A stretch of DNA of 64,000 nt from Senegalimassilia anaerobia JC110 (GTDB taxonomy: Bacteria; Actinomycetota; Coriobacteriia; Coriobacteriales; Eggerthellaceae), in contig NZ_HE611014.1 of the NCBI RefSeq assembly GCF_000236865.1, positions 417,662 through 481,661 on the forward strand, in the 5' to 3' direction. The notes beneath the pieces were generated by a model. The model had not been told where the DNA came from. It was given only the letters and a program-made list of their open reading frames with translations, and ran no database searches. Below, in pieces: positions 17,700-31,220 of the stretch; within the stretch, counting starts at the first letter, position 1, and every line of letters begins with the position of its first letter. The position numbers were made by a program, and so were the translations under genes.

Positions 17700-18443
17700 A
17701 TGACTAAGAAACCGAAAAAGATACGCTTGGATGAGCTGCTGGTCGAGCAGGGGGTGTTCCCCGACGCCGGCACCGTGCTGCGCGCCGTTTTGGCGCACGA
17801 GGTGAAGGTGGACGATGCATACGTCACGAGCGCGGCCATCAAGGTCGCGCCCGATGCCGATATCGTAGTGAAGGGTCGCAAGAAGTTCGTCTCGCGCGGC
17901 GGGCACAAGCTGCAGGGCGCGCTCAACGCGTTCGGGCAGGACGTCTCGGGCATGCGCTGCATGGATATCGGCAGCTCGACGGGCGGATTCTCCGATTGCC
18001 TTCTGCAGGCCGGCGCCGGCAGCGTGGCGTGCGTGGACGTGAACTACGGGCAGCTGGCGTGGAAGCTGCGTCAAGACCCGCGCGTGGCGGTGTTCGAGCG
18101 CACCAACATCAAGCTGGCGGACCCCGTCGAGCTGGGTGCGCCGTTCGACTTGCTGGTGGCTGACCTGAGCTTTATCGGTCTGGCGGCCCTGGCGCCCACG
18201 TTCGCGCGGTTCGCGCAGGCGGGCACCATCTTCATCGGCCTGATCAAGCCCCAGTTCGAAAGCCAGCACGACGAAACCGATCACGGCATCGTGCGCGACG
18301 AGGCCGTGCGCCTGCGTACGGTCGACGAGGTGCGCGCGGCCTTGGAGGCCGCCGGCTTCGAATGCACGGGCGTCACCGAAAGCCCCATCACCGGCCACGA
18401 AGGCAACGTGGAGTACCTGGTCCGCGCGATTTTTCAGGGGTAG
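17700..18443 (+). CDS. tlyA: TlyA family rRNA 2'-O-methyltransferase
   Basis: The 247-residue protein has an N-terminal S4 RNA-binding domain (RLDELLVEQG) and a C-terminal FtsJ-type methyltransferase domain with the SAM motif DIGSSTGGFSDCLL near residue 85. TlyA enzymes 2'-O-methylate cytidines in 16S and 23S rRNA and affect capreomycin sensitivity in mycobacteria. The start at 17700 is favoured over the in-frame ATG at 17691, because the latter overlaps the TATAAT promoter box. The gene converges with the lipoprotein gene, with only 8 bp between stop codons. Confidence 0.9.
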   Translation: MTKKPKKIRLDELLVEQGVFPDAGTVLRAVLAHEVKVDDAYVTSAAIKVAPDADIVVKGRKKFVSRGGHKLQGALNAFGQDVSGMRCMDIGSSTGGFSDCLLQAGAGSVACVDVNYGQLAWKLRQDPRVAVFERTNIKLADPVELGAPFDLLVADLSFIGLAALAPTFARFAQAGTIFIGLIKPQFESQHDETDHGIVRDEAVRLRTVDEVRAALEAAGFECTGVTESPITGHEGNVEYLVRAIFQG

Positions 18444-18451
18444 CAATCTGT

Positions 18452-20788
18452 CTATACGCGGTATACGGCGATGCCCGTGAAGTTGAATATGCGCTTGCCG
18501 TTGTCGTGTAACGCCACATATGCGCGGTCGGTCGTCCCGTCGTTGTTCACGATGGGCGCATAGTATTTGTGGCGATAGAGATGCGATGGATGCTTCATCT
18601 GACGTTCGTCGATAAGCGGCAGCTGATAGGCAACGAAGGGCGCCCCCGTGTTGCGCGGCGCGGCAAGGTTGCCCTCGCCTTCGCCGAACAGGATATCCGT
18701 GAGCGTATTCTTCTTGCCGTAGTCAAGGTACATGTTGACCAGCTGATCTTGCGTGAGAACGCAATGACCTGCGGAATCTCTCATGAGCTGCTTTTGCGTC
18801 AGGCCGCCGTCCTTGGTCGTGTGCACGTTCGCGGCGTTGGCGGCGATTTGCACCTGATGCCCCGGCACCTGGTAGTAGCGGATGTTATCGGCCCGTTTCA
18901 CCAGCTTTTGCGCGGTGGCCATCGCCGCAACCTCGTTGGCGACGCCCGTTGCGGCGCCGTCGGCATCGTCATCTTCGGCAAGCAAGGTCAGCGCTGTCTC
19001 GGGCAGCGTGGCGGTTCCGAACAGGCCCTTCCAAAAGCCCAACCACTCGGCAAGCTCAGTCTTCTTCTCGGGGTCGTCTTTGATGGCCAGGTAGTGCTCG
19101 TTGAGGCAAAACGTCGAATAGTTGACGAGCGCCATGAAGTTCGACAACACTGAGCTTTGGAAGTTGGCGCGCATCTCGTATCCGTGGTGCTCCCACTTGT
19201 AGCTCAGCACCATGAGCTCGTCGAACGCGCCGAACAGGTTCTTGTTCGTGCCGGTGTAGCACTGCATAATCTCGTTGCCCAGGACGCCGGCCATGTCGTA
19301 AACGTATCTGCCGCACACCTGGTAGCGGGGGTTCGAGTACAGGTTCTCGGCGAACTCCTTGCGGCGGGCTTCCTTCTCGCTTCCATCGGGCAGCGCGTCG
19401 ATGGATTCCACCATGCTGTTGAGCTTCGAGAGGTCCCATCGCATCTCGGCGGAGAACTTGCTGAGGTAATTGTTCACCTGCAGGTAGCAGGCCTGCTTGT
19501 CGAATTGGGCTATGACCTGCGCGATCTTGCGCTCGATGTCGTCGAGCTGCCCTTGGATCTCGGTAAGTTTCGCAATGATCTGCGCCGATTCGTCGTTGCC
19601 GCCGAACACCAGATCGAGCAGAGACGAGCTTCCGTAATCGAAGGCGCGCCCCGCCGTCTGCTCGCCGATGAATTTCAAGCCGGCGATCAACAGGTCGATG
19701 GCCTCGATCGCGACGTCGGCTTCGGGGGCAGGGTCTTCCGCGCCCAGCGCGGCCACGTCTTGTTGGAAGTCTTCGGCGGGCTGATCATTGGATGACACGT
19801 CGGGCTCGCCGTCGTTTTCCAGGGGTTCCCCGGGCGTGAAGGACAGCAGGTTCTCGTCGCTGTCATCGTCGGCCGTATCCTCCGTGTCGATGGTGGTGCT
19901 GCCTGCAGTCTCGTCTGCGTAGGCGGTTTGCGGGGCGAAGGGGTTGGTGGAGGCGGCGGTTGCGGAGGCGGTTCTGCTGCCGGCGGGCGCTTTCGCCTGC
20001 TGGGTGGTTGCGGCGCCGGTTAGGGCGGCGATGGCGTCTTCCCAGGCGGCATCGTCGTTCGCGGCCTCGAGCAGCGTACCGTGGCGCTGCTCGGCGGCCC
20101 CTTCGTCGCCGGTAATGGCCACGTGTGCGCCGCCGGCTCCTTCGCCGGACACCTGGGCCTCGAAGGGCGCGTCGACGTCGCCCACGGAGCTGTTCGCGTT
20201 GATGACCAGGTCGGCGCACGAGTCGCCCAGCGTGGCCCGTCCGATGCGCGCGCCGTCGTGCGCGACGGCGTCGCTTTTGCCGACGACGATGAGATGGTCG
20301 ATCGACCCTTCGATATAGGCGGTCTTGATCGAGCCGAGGCTCAATACGCTGATGGTCGCGTCAGGTTGGATGGAAACGACGCCGTCGGAGTTCACGCCGT
20401 CGACGTTGAGCATGCGCAGCGTTCCCGTCACGATGACAGGGGACCCAAGCGGCGCCAACGTCAAGCAGCAGGGATCGGGGTTTTCGCCATTGCGATAGCA
20501 GAGCGCTATGGTGCCGTCGGCAAGGTTCGGGACCAGGGAAAGCGCCGCGCCCGAGAACGCGGTTCCCGCGGCGTCGCCGTTGATGAAGAAGCGCTGGCCA
20601 TCTACGTGCAGCGTTACCTGGTCGGACTCGCCTGAGGAAGCGCCGCCTCCGTTGTTGTCCGCGCTGCATCCGAGCGAGGTGACGCCGGTGAAACCGAGCG
20701 CGCACGAGCCGATGAGCACGGCGGACGTTTTGATCATGGTGCGACGGGTGATGCCGTTCCCGGCGGGTCGAGCGTTGAAGCTTGCCAT
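18452..20788 (-). CDS. Large Tat-type lipoprotein of unknown function
   Basis: This 778-residue protein starts with a twin-arginine-like signal (TRRTMIK, residues 14-20), a hydrophobic stretch and a lipobox ending at Cys41 (TSLGC). It is therefore predicted to be exported folded and anchored in the membrane. Residues about 50-230 look beta-rich. About 260-340 is an acidic Asp/Glu/Ser/Pro linker. About 398-430 is a clear coiled coil (KLTEIQGQLDDIERKIAQV). The remaining 340 residues are largely helical and match no family I recognise. ATG 20788 has GGGGAGGAG upstream; the open frame beyond it is spurious. A long inverted repeat lies just upstream. Pore-forming or adhesion roles are conceivable but unsupported. 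Confidence 0.8.
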   Translation of the reverse strand: MASFNARPAGNGITRRTMIKTSAVLIGSCALGFTGVTSLGCSADNNGGGASSGESDQVTLHVDGQRFFINGDAAGTAFSGAALSLVPNLADGTIALCYRNGENPDPCCLTLAPLGSPVIVTGTLRMLNVDGVNSDGVVSIQPDATISVLSLGSIKTAYIEGSIDHLIVVGKSDAVAHDGARIGRATLGDSCADLVINANSSVGDVDAPFEAQVSGEGAGGAHVAITGDEGAAEQRHGTLLEAANDDAAWEDAIAALTGAATTQQAKAPAGSRTASATAASTNPFAPQTAYADETAGSTTIDTEDTADDDSDENLLSFTPGEPLENDGEPDVSSNDQPAEDFQQDVAALGAEDPAPEADVAIEAIDLLIAGLKFIGEQTAGRAFDYGSSSLLDLVFGGNDESAQIIAKLTEIQGQLDDIERKIAQVIAQFDKQACYLQVNNYLSKFSAEMRWDLSKLNSMVESIDALPDGSEKEARRKEFAENLYSNPRYQVCGRYVYDMAGVLGNEIMQCYTGTNKNLFGAFDELMVLSYKWEHHGYEMRANFQSSVLSNFMALVNYSTFCLNEHYLAIKDDPEKKTELAEWLGFWKGLFGTATLPETALTLLAEDDDADGAATGVANEVAAMATAQKLVKRADNIRYYQVPGHQVQIAANAANVHTTKDGGLTQKQLMRDSAGHCVLTQDQLVNMYLDYGKKNTLTDILFGEGEGNLAAPRNTGAPFVAYQLPLIDERQMKHPSHLYRHKYYAPIVNNDGTTDRAYVALHDNGKRIFNFTGIAVYRV

Positions 20789-20801
20789 AGGGGCTCCTCC
20801 C

Positions 20802-20851
20802 CGAAGGTGAAAACGTTGCGCACATGATATGACATGCGCGATCGTTTTCGG
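20802..20851. promoter_or_regulatory. Interrupted inverted repeat upstream of the lipoprotein gene
   Basis: GAAAACG (20809-20815) and CGTTTTC (20843-20849) flank inner arms GCGCA and TGCGC around a central ATGATATGACAT. This 40-50 bp dyad sits in the promoter region of the minus-strand lipoprotein gene and resembles an operator. The remainder of the gap up to gltB (20852-21153) holds only a stem-loop, GCGGCC/GGCCGC at 21084-21110. Confidence 0.5.
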
Positions 20852-21153
20852 AAGGGGTAGGCCCGCCTTTTTCGGCGGCGGATGGCGGTGGCTGGGCGGG
20901 CGCGAAGATGGGCGGCGCTGCCTTTGCCCGTTCGCTCGCGTTCCCCGGTGTTGGGCGGCGGCGGGGAACGGTGGGCAGCGGGCAGCAGCGGGCAGCGGTG
21001 GTCCTGGCGCCCTCATGTTTCCACCTTCGAACGATGCTGTTTCCAGCTGGTTAAGCACAGCGGCGGAAATAATCGCGTAACACGCGGCCTGCACACTGAA
21101 TGCGGGCCGCTTACGTTCTCCGGCGGCCTTTTCATCCAGACGAAGGACCGCAT

Positions 21154-25872
<4,719 letters not shown>

Positions 25873-25875
25873 GAG

Positions 25876-27366
25876 ATGGGAAAGCCCGGAGCATTTTTGG
25901 AACACGGCCGCTGCGCCCACAGCCTGCGTCCCGTGCAAGAGCGAAGCCGCGATTTCGACGAGCTGTACGAGCCCGTGCCGGAGGAGCGGACGCGTGAGCA
26001 GGCAAGCCGCTGCATGGCATGCGGTGTGGCGTTTTGCCAGGCGGGAGCGCCGTTTGGGAAGGCAAGGCCTTCCGGCTGCCCGCTGCACAACCTGATCCCC
26101 GAGTGGAACGATCTGGTGTGGCGCGGCCAGTGGGAACAGGCTGCCGAGCGCTTGGCGCTGACCAGCCCCATGCCCGAGTTCACCAGCCGCGTGTGCCCGG
26201 CCTTGTGCGAGGCGGCGTGCAACCTTGCCCGCAACGACGAGGCCGAGACCATCCACGACAACGAGCGCGCAATCTCCGACTGGCAGTGGGCCCATGGCGG
26301 CCCGCGCCGCTTCGAGCCGGCGGTCCCGGACGCGCCGAGCGTCGTCGTGGTCGGTTCGGGTCCGGCGGGTCTGGTGGCCGCTTGGGATCTGGCGCGCCGC
26401 GGAGCGCGCGTGTGCGTGGTCGAGCGCCACGACCGCGCCGGCGGCCTGCTCATGTACGGCATCCCGAACATGAAGCTGGACAAATCGGTGGTGAAGCGCC
26501 GCACCGACCTGATGGCTGAGCTGGGTATCGAGTTCCGTCTGGGCGTCGACGCGGCCGATGCCGATGTGGCCGCGGGGCTGGTCGCGGAGTTCGACGCCGT
26601 GGTGGTTGCCGCGGGCGCCTGCAAGGCTCGCGGCGTGGGAGCGGAAGGCTTCGACGCCGGCGTTGCCGCGGGGGATGTGGTGTACGCGGTGGATTACCTG
26701 ACCGAGCAGACGCGCGCCTTGCTCGAGGGCCGCAAGCCGGCCATCAGCGCCGAGGGCAAGGATGTGGTGGTCATCGGCGGCGGCGATACGGGTAACGACT
26801 GCATGGGCACTGCGGTGCGCCAGGGCGCGCGCACGGTTCGCCAGCTGGAATATGGCCCGCGTGCGCCGAAGGAGCGCGCGGCGTCGAACCTGTGGCCTGA
26901 ATGGCCCAACGTCGCCAAGACGGACTACGGCCAGGAGGAAGCTATCGCGTTGCAGGGCGATGACCTGCGCGAATGGTGCGCCGATACGCAGAAGGTGCTG
27001 CTGGATGGCGCCGGGCATGTGCGCGGTCTGCAGGTGCGCTCGTTCGACTGGTCCGCTGGCAAGCCCGAGCCTGTGGAAGGCTCCGAGCGCGAGGTCGATG
27101 CGCAGCTGGTGCTGGTGGCCTGCGGTTTCGCGGGTCCGGAAGACGGCGTGTTCGATGCGTTCGGCGTGCCGTTGGCAACGCAGGGCCGTCCGCTTCCGGT
27201 GATGGCCGCCGGTGATTCGCATCGCGCCATGCGCGCCGCCGTGGGCAAGGACGACGCTGCCGTGTACGTTGCCGGCGATGCCCGCACGGGCAGCAGCCTG
27301 GTGGTCAACGCCATGGCCGACGCCCTTAAGTGCGCAGCCGAGGTAGCTGGCGACCTGGGGTTGTAG
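25876..27366 (+). CDS. gltD: Glutamate synthase small subunit
   Basis: This 496-residue flavoprotein feeds electrons from NAD(P)H to GltB. It has N-terminal cysteines for two 4Fe-4S clusters (CMACGVAFCQ, GCPLHNLIPEWND, CPALCEAACN), an FAD-binding VVVGSGPAGLVAA near residue 156, and an NAD(P)H-binding VVVIGGGDTGNDC near 296. It starts 3 bp after gltB. Its stop is 40 bp before a GC hairpin, then the left boundary repeat of the 27.4-33.0 kb island. Confidence 0.95.
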   Translation: MGKPGAFLEHGRCAHSLRPVQERSRDFDELYEPVPEERTREQASRCMACGVAFCQAGAPFGKARPSGCPLHNLIPEWNDLVWRGQWEQAAERLALTSPMPEFTSRVCPALCEAACNLARNDEAETIHDNERAISDWQWAHGGPRRFEPAVPDAPSVVVVGSGPAGLVAAWDLARRGARVCVVERHDRAGGLLMYGIPNMKLDKSVVKRRTDLMAELGIEFRLGVDAADADVAAGLVAEFDAVVVAAGACKARGVGAEGFDAGVAAGDVVYAVDYLTEQTRALLEGRKPAISAEGKDVVVIGGGDTGNDCMGTAVRQGARTVRQLEYGPRAPKERAASNLWPEWPNVAKTDYGQEEAIALQGDDLREWCADTQKVLLDGAGHVRGLQVRSFDWSAGKPEPVEGSEREVDAQLVLVACGFAGPEDGVFDAFGVPLATQGRPLPVMAAGDSHRAMRAAVGKDDAAVYVAGDARTGSSLVVNAMADALKCAAEVAGDLGL

Positions 27367-27406
27367 GGCGCGGGCAGGGCTGAGCCGGGCGTTGGAGGTC
27401 AAGTTG

Positions 27407-27438
27407 CGGGGAAGCGGACGGTTTGCCCTGCTTCCCCG
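27407..27438 (+). terminator. Hairpin downstream of gltBD
   Basis: CGGGGAAGC (27407-27415) pairs with GCTTCCCCG (27430-27438). There is only a short T stretch, so termination may be partial. Confidence 0.5.
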
Positions 27439-27443
27439 TTCGG

Positions 27444-27612
27444 TGCCTAAGCTGTGGCGAAGTTAGCCGAATATCGGATGCATTATTGCGCTTCCCTGAT
27501 TCGTGCAATAGCATATTCAGCTACTGTTAATCACAACGAAATCGGAGTCGCATGTCTCGTCGCCAAGCCACCTCACGCATCCTCTTCATCTGCCACGGCA
27601 ACATCTGCAGGT
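27444..27612 (+). repeat. Left 169-bp boundary repeat of the genomic island
   Basis: This 169-bp segment matches 32798-32966 without gaps, with seven differences, all transitions. It consists of about 108 bp of upstream region and the first 20 codons of the phosphatase gene whose intact copy is at 32906. It marks the left edge of a 5.35-kb insertion. Confidence 0.93.
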
Positions 27613-27614
27613 GA
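27552..27614 (+). pseudogene. Truncated 5' end of the tyrosine phosphatase gene
   Basis: ATG 27552 opens a copy of the phosphatase gene that encodes MSRRQATSRILFICHGNICR, then runs into TGA at 27612, exactly where island DNA begins. It keeps the catalytic Cys and Arg of the P-loop but nothing else, so it cannot fold into an enzyme. Confidence 0.9.
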
Positions 27615-27845
27615 CGGAGAATCAGCAGGTCAATTGCGGTTTCGGGTCTTCTCTGAGTGAAATCTACACTTTTTTACGCCGGTGGAGTCCCACTAACGAC
27701 AAATCTTGAATTAATGCATATGGTCTCTCGTCGAATCATTTAGCTTGCCCATCGTTTGTTTCTCGAAAGACGCATGGAGAAATATATAATGATTTATACG
27801 TATACAATTATCACCCATGACAAAGAATTGAACGCGAGAGGTTAA
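27613..27845. promoter_or_regulatory. AT-rich leader of the island genes
   Basis: Base composition falls sharply here compared with the host. It contains TATAAT at 27785-27790 and a TATACGTATA palindrome nearby, both suitable for a promoter, but no clear -35 box at normal spacing. AGAGGT precedes the methyltransferase ATG. Read-through from the duplicated phosphatase promoter could also supply transcripts. Confidence 0.45.
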
Positions 27846-28700
27846 ATGTCGGATCATTCCCTAAATAGAGGCTTCAAACCGTTCTTGCGGTGGGCTGGCG
27901 GAAAGAACTGGCTAATAAAATACCTACCGGATTTGATCAAAGACCTTGATTTCAATAATTACCATGAACCGTTTTTCGGCGGTGGCTCTGTGTTCTTTGC
28001 TTTATCTCCAGATGAGGCAATCCTCTCCGACATCAACGAAGAGCTCATTAATGCATACGTGGAAGTTCGTGATAACGTTGAGAGCGTAATCGAGATTATT
28101 GACGGATGGGACGTAAATGAGGATCAGTATTACGCCATTCGGTCGGAAGAACCAGATGATGCGATACAAAGAGCTGCCCGATTTATTTATCTGAACAGAA
28201 CATCGTTCAATGGCATTTATCGAGTCAACCGTAAAGGTCAATATAACGTGCCTTACGGGAAAAATGACGACTATAGATTTGATTTTCAACGAATTCGTCA
28301 TGCGAGTGAGGCCCTTCAGGGGGCAAAGCTATTCACGCGTTCCTTTGAGGAGTCGCTAAAGGATGTAAAAGCCAGAGATCTTGTATTTCTCGATCCGCCA
28401 TATACGGTTGCGCACAACAACAATGGCTTTATCGAATACAACAAAAAGCTCTTCTCTCTCGAAGATCAATTTAAATTGAAGAATTGTATCGATGTTCTTT
28501 CTGGGCTCGGCGCCTTCTATATTCTTACGAACGCCCATCATGAAGTAATTGATGGCTTGTTTTCTCCCGGCAGTATCAAACTGGCTGTTTCTCGAAGCAG
28601 CACTTTAGGCGGTCGTAATGCTCGTCGAGGGAACACTCAGGAATACATATTTACTAATATTCCTCAAGCGAGGATAGGGGATATCGATGGACTGGCTTAG
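27846..28700 (+). CDS. D12-class (Dam-like) DNA adenine-N6 methyltransferase
   Basis: The 284-residue protein is a D12-family adenine methyltransferase related to Dam and DpnM. Motifs in order are RWAGGK (residues 15-20), the SAM-binding EPFFGGGS (41-48) and the catalytic DPPY (183-186). The length is normal for the family. Target sequence cannot be deduced. The gene is AT-rich with host-atypical codons, so it was acquired. Its stop overlaps by 14 bp the start of the nuclease-DGQHR gene, indicating translational coupling. In that setting it probably protects host DNA, or marks it for the partner. Confidence 0.92.
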   Translation: MSDHSLNRGFKPFLRWAGGKNWLIKYLPDLIKDLDFNNYHEPFFGGGSVFFALSPDEAILSDINEELINAYVEVRDNVESVIEIIDGWDVNEDQYYAIRSEEPDDAIQRAARFIYLNRTSFNGIYRVNRKGQYNVPYGKNDDYRFDFQRIRHASEALQGAKLFTRSFEESLKDVKARDLVFLDPPYTVAHNNNGFIEYNKKLFSLEDQFKLKNCIDVLSGLGAFYILTNAHHEVIDGLFSPGSIKLAVSRSSTLGGRNARRGNTQEYIFTNIPQARIGDIDGLA

Positions 28701-30978
28701 TGAAATCGTCTCTGGGAAAGAGCTGGATTCCGCCAAACGCGAACGGACAAAGGACTATGTTTTTACAACACAGGTCGAGGAAGCTCAAGCTCGATATGAG
28801 TCGGAGGGCTGGGAATTTGACCGAACGCTCGCAAGAAGGCGAGTAAAACTAAAAAAGAAAAAACCCGCTGATGAGATCTTTGAGAATCGTGTTTGGACCA
28901 TGCTGTATAAGCTTGGCTTTTCTCACATGAACAGAGACAGATTGTTTTCTGTTGACTATTCCCAAAACGGAAGATCTTCAAGCAAGCAGATTGATGTCCT
29001 TGCAGCGGATAACGAAATCCTTCTGTTAATCGAGTGTAAATGCGCAAACAGACCAGGTACTCAGAGTAACTTTAAGACCGATATCGAAGCAATCGCTGAT
29101 TACAGGCGACATGTGTTTAACCAGCTTAAGCAAAAATTTCCAACCCAGAAAATGGTTTGTGTATTCGCAACAAGCAATTATGAGCTAGGTGACAAGAACA
29201 AGGACTTGCTTGCAGCAAAAAACATCAAGCATTTTGATGAAACCGCCATCGAATATTATGAGGCTCTTGGGAAAACGTTAGGAAAGGCAGCGAGATATCA
29301 GCTGCTAGGTAACCTATTCGCTAATCAAGAGATAACCGGGATGGATACAAGGGTTGCAGCAATCAAAGGGAAAATGGGAGGGCGTACTTACTACTCGTTT
29401 TCGATTGAGCCCTCCAAGCTTCTTAAGATGTCATACATCCTCCATCGAAATAGCGCTCAACCTGATGAAGTCTTGCCTACATATCAAAGGCTTATCAAGA
29501 AGGGACGCCTGAAGGATATTCAAAAATTCGTTAACGACGGAGGTTTTTTTCCGAACTCCATCATTGTCAATGTCGCAAATGAATCGCCGCGTTTTGAGCA
29601 AGCGCCGAAAAAGAATCAACCAAACGGCTCTGATTCGAGAATCGGAATATTGGAGCTTCCTAAGAAATATCGATCTATTTACGTTATCGATGGCCAGCAT
29701 AGGCTTTACGGATATGCAGATAGCGATCATGCTGAATCAGACATTATTCCTGTTGTTGCTTTCTACGATATGGATAATACTGAGCAAATAAAGATGTTTA
29801 TGGACATCAATGAAAAGCAGAAAGCCGTTCCTCAGACATTGCGGACTACGCTAAATGCTGATTTGCTTTGGGATGCAGAGGATGTTTCCGATAGGCAAAA
29901 AGCACTGCGCTCACGAATTGCGCAAGACCTTGGAGAAATTAAACGTTCTCCATTATACGATAGAGTCATTGTTGGAGAAAATACAAAAGGGCCCCATCGT
30001 TCGATAACACTTCCGTTTATTGACAACGCTATTGATAAAGCTGGATATCTGGGTAAATACCAAAAAGGGTCCATGCTCCAAGATGGCCTTTTCGAATACG
30101 GAAATATCGACATGTCTTACAAGAGAATTTTCAATTATTTGATTGGTTGCCTGGCGTATGTAAGAGACGCTAGCCCTGATGAATGGGAGCGCTCGAACAA
30201 GGAAGGGGCCGTATTCACTGTTAATGTAGGCATATATGCCCTCATTCGTATCTGCGCGGACATCCTGCAGCATCTTCGCGATTCCAATGCAATCGATATT
30301 AGGAATACCGAAATAGATGATTTGGTCGAGGATGCATCATTTTATTTGTTGCCATTGGTGAATCATATAGAACATCTTGATTGCGAACAGCGGGATTCTT
30401 TTACAAAAAAATATGGAGGCAATGCTACCAAGGACTGCCATTTCAAATTCAGGAAAATCGTGCATGATGCTCATGAAGAATTTGCGCCTGAGGGGCTAAG
30501 CGACTGGATAAGAGACAATAGCATGCAATACAACGAAGATTCGATTTCGAAATTGACCGCAATTGAAGAACGCATCGCTAACGATTTTGAGAAGCTCCTG
30601 AGCCAGGAATACGGCACCGATTGGTTGCGTATCGGTGTCGACAAGCCAGTTTTTAGCGCGCTTAACAAACGTGCGTCTGATCGGGAATTCGACACGGGAG
30701 TTAAACAAGAGCCATGGCGTGAGGTGACGCTGGAGGAATGTCGCAAAGTTGCAACATGGTCTCAGAATTGGAGCAGGCTGTTTAAGATCTATTTCGAGCG
30801 ACTTATTGGTGACGGAAAGGCGCATAACAAGACCGATTCTACTGAATGGATGTCGAACCTGAGTACAGTAAGAAAGCAGCTGCTTACCACGAAAAACTAT
30901 AGCGTGAGCCATGATCAACATGAGCTTATATGCGACTACTATGACAAGCTTCAGTCATTGGACATCATGGCTCTGTAG
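28687..30978 (+). CDS. PD-(D/E)XK nuclease-like and DGQHR-domain fusion protein
   Basis: This 763-residue protein has two recognisable parts. Residues about 60-180 look like a PD-(D/E)XK endonuclease core: Asp103 in QIDVLAAD and Glu116-x-Lys118 in LLLIECKC, preceded by a charged basic segment (LARRRVKLKKKK). Residues about 230-400 carry a DGQHR domain, with the signature at 335-339 in YVIDGQHRLYG and a following MFMDINEKQKAV. That domain is known from DndB of DNA phosphorothioation and DpdB of 7-deazaguanine DNA modification. The C-terminal 350 residues are helical and unassigned. With the overlapping adenine methyltransferase it suggests a two-gene modification/restriction system. The nuclease assignment rests on motif spacing only, and the function is inferred. 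Confidence 0.78.
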   Translation: MDWLSEIVSGKELDSAKRERTKDYVFTTQVEEAQARYESEGWEFDRTLARRRVKLKKKKPADEIFENRVWTMLYKLGFSHMNRDRLFSVDYSQNGRSSSKQIDVLAADNEILLLIECKCANRPGTQSNFKTDIEAIADYRRHVFNQLKQKFPTQKMVCVFATSNYELGDKNKDLLAAKNIKHFDETAIEYYEALGKTLGKAARYQLLGNLFANQEITGMDTRVAAIKGKMGGRTYYSFSIEPSKLLKMSYILHRNSAQPDEVLPTYQRLIKKGRLKDIQKFVNDGGFFPNSIIVNVANESPRFEQAPKKNQPNGSDSRIGILELPKKYRSIYVIDGQHRLYGYADSDHAESDIIPVVAFYDMDNTEQIKMFMDINEKQKAVPQTLRTTLNADLLWDAEDVSDRQKALRSRIAQDLGEIKRSPLYDRVIVGENTKGPHRSITLPFIDNAIDKAGYLGKYQKGSMLQDGLFEYGNIDMSYKRIFNYLIGCLAYVRDASPDEWERSNKEGAVFTVNVGIYALIRICADILQHLRDSNAIDIRNTEIDDLVEDASFYLLPLVNHIEHLDCEQRDSFTKKYGGNATKDCHFKFRKIVHDAHEEFAPEGLSDWIRDNSMQYNEDSISKLTAIEERIANDFEKLLSQEYGTDWLRIGVDKPVFSALNKRASDREFDTGVKQEPWREVTLEECRKVATWSQNWSRLFKIYFERLIGDGKAHNKTDSTEWMSNLSTVRKQLLTTKNYSVSHDQHELICDYYDKLQSLDIMAL

Positions 30979-31029
30979 GTGAAGCTTCGTTTTCGCTTCC
31001 AGGGACTAGGGACATGCGTCGTAGAGGAT

Positions 31030-31069
31030 AAATCGGGCGGAGCCTTGCGGCCTCGCCTGATTTGCGTTT
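31030..31069 (+). terminator. Putative terminator after the nuclease-DGQHR gene
   Basis: AAATCGGGCG (31030-31039) and CGCCTGATTT (31054-31063) form a stem with one G-T pair, followed by GCGTTT. It lies 52 bp after the stop and probably ends the two-gene island transcript. Confidence 0.55.
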
Positions 31070-31220
31070 AGACCAGCTCGCGACTCATCGCGTTGATGCG
31101 GGGGTGTTTTATGTCAAGCAGGCAATGAACAAAGGGGGATGCTGACAAAATTCCGTACCAACTAGGTGTCAGGGAGGTGGAGTGGGCATGATGAACTGGA
31201 CACCAGGTTAAGAGCGAAAG

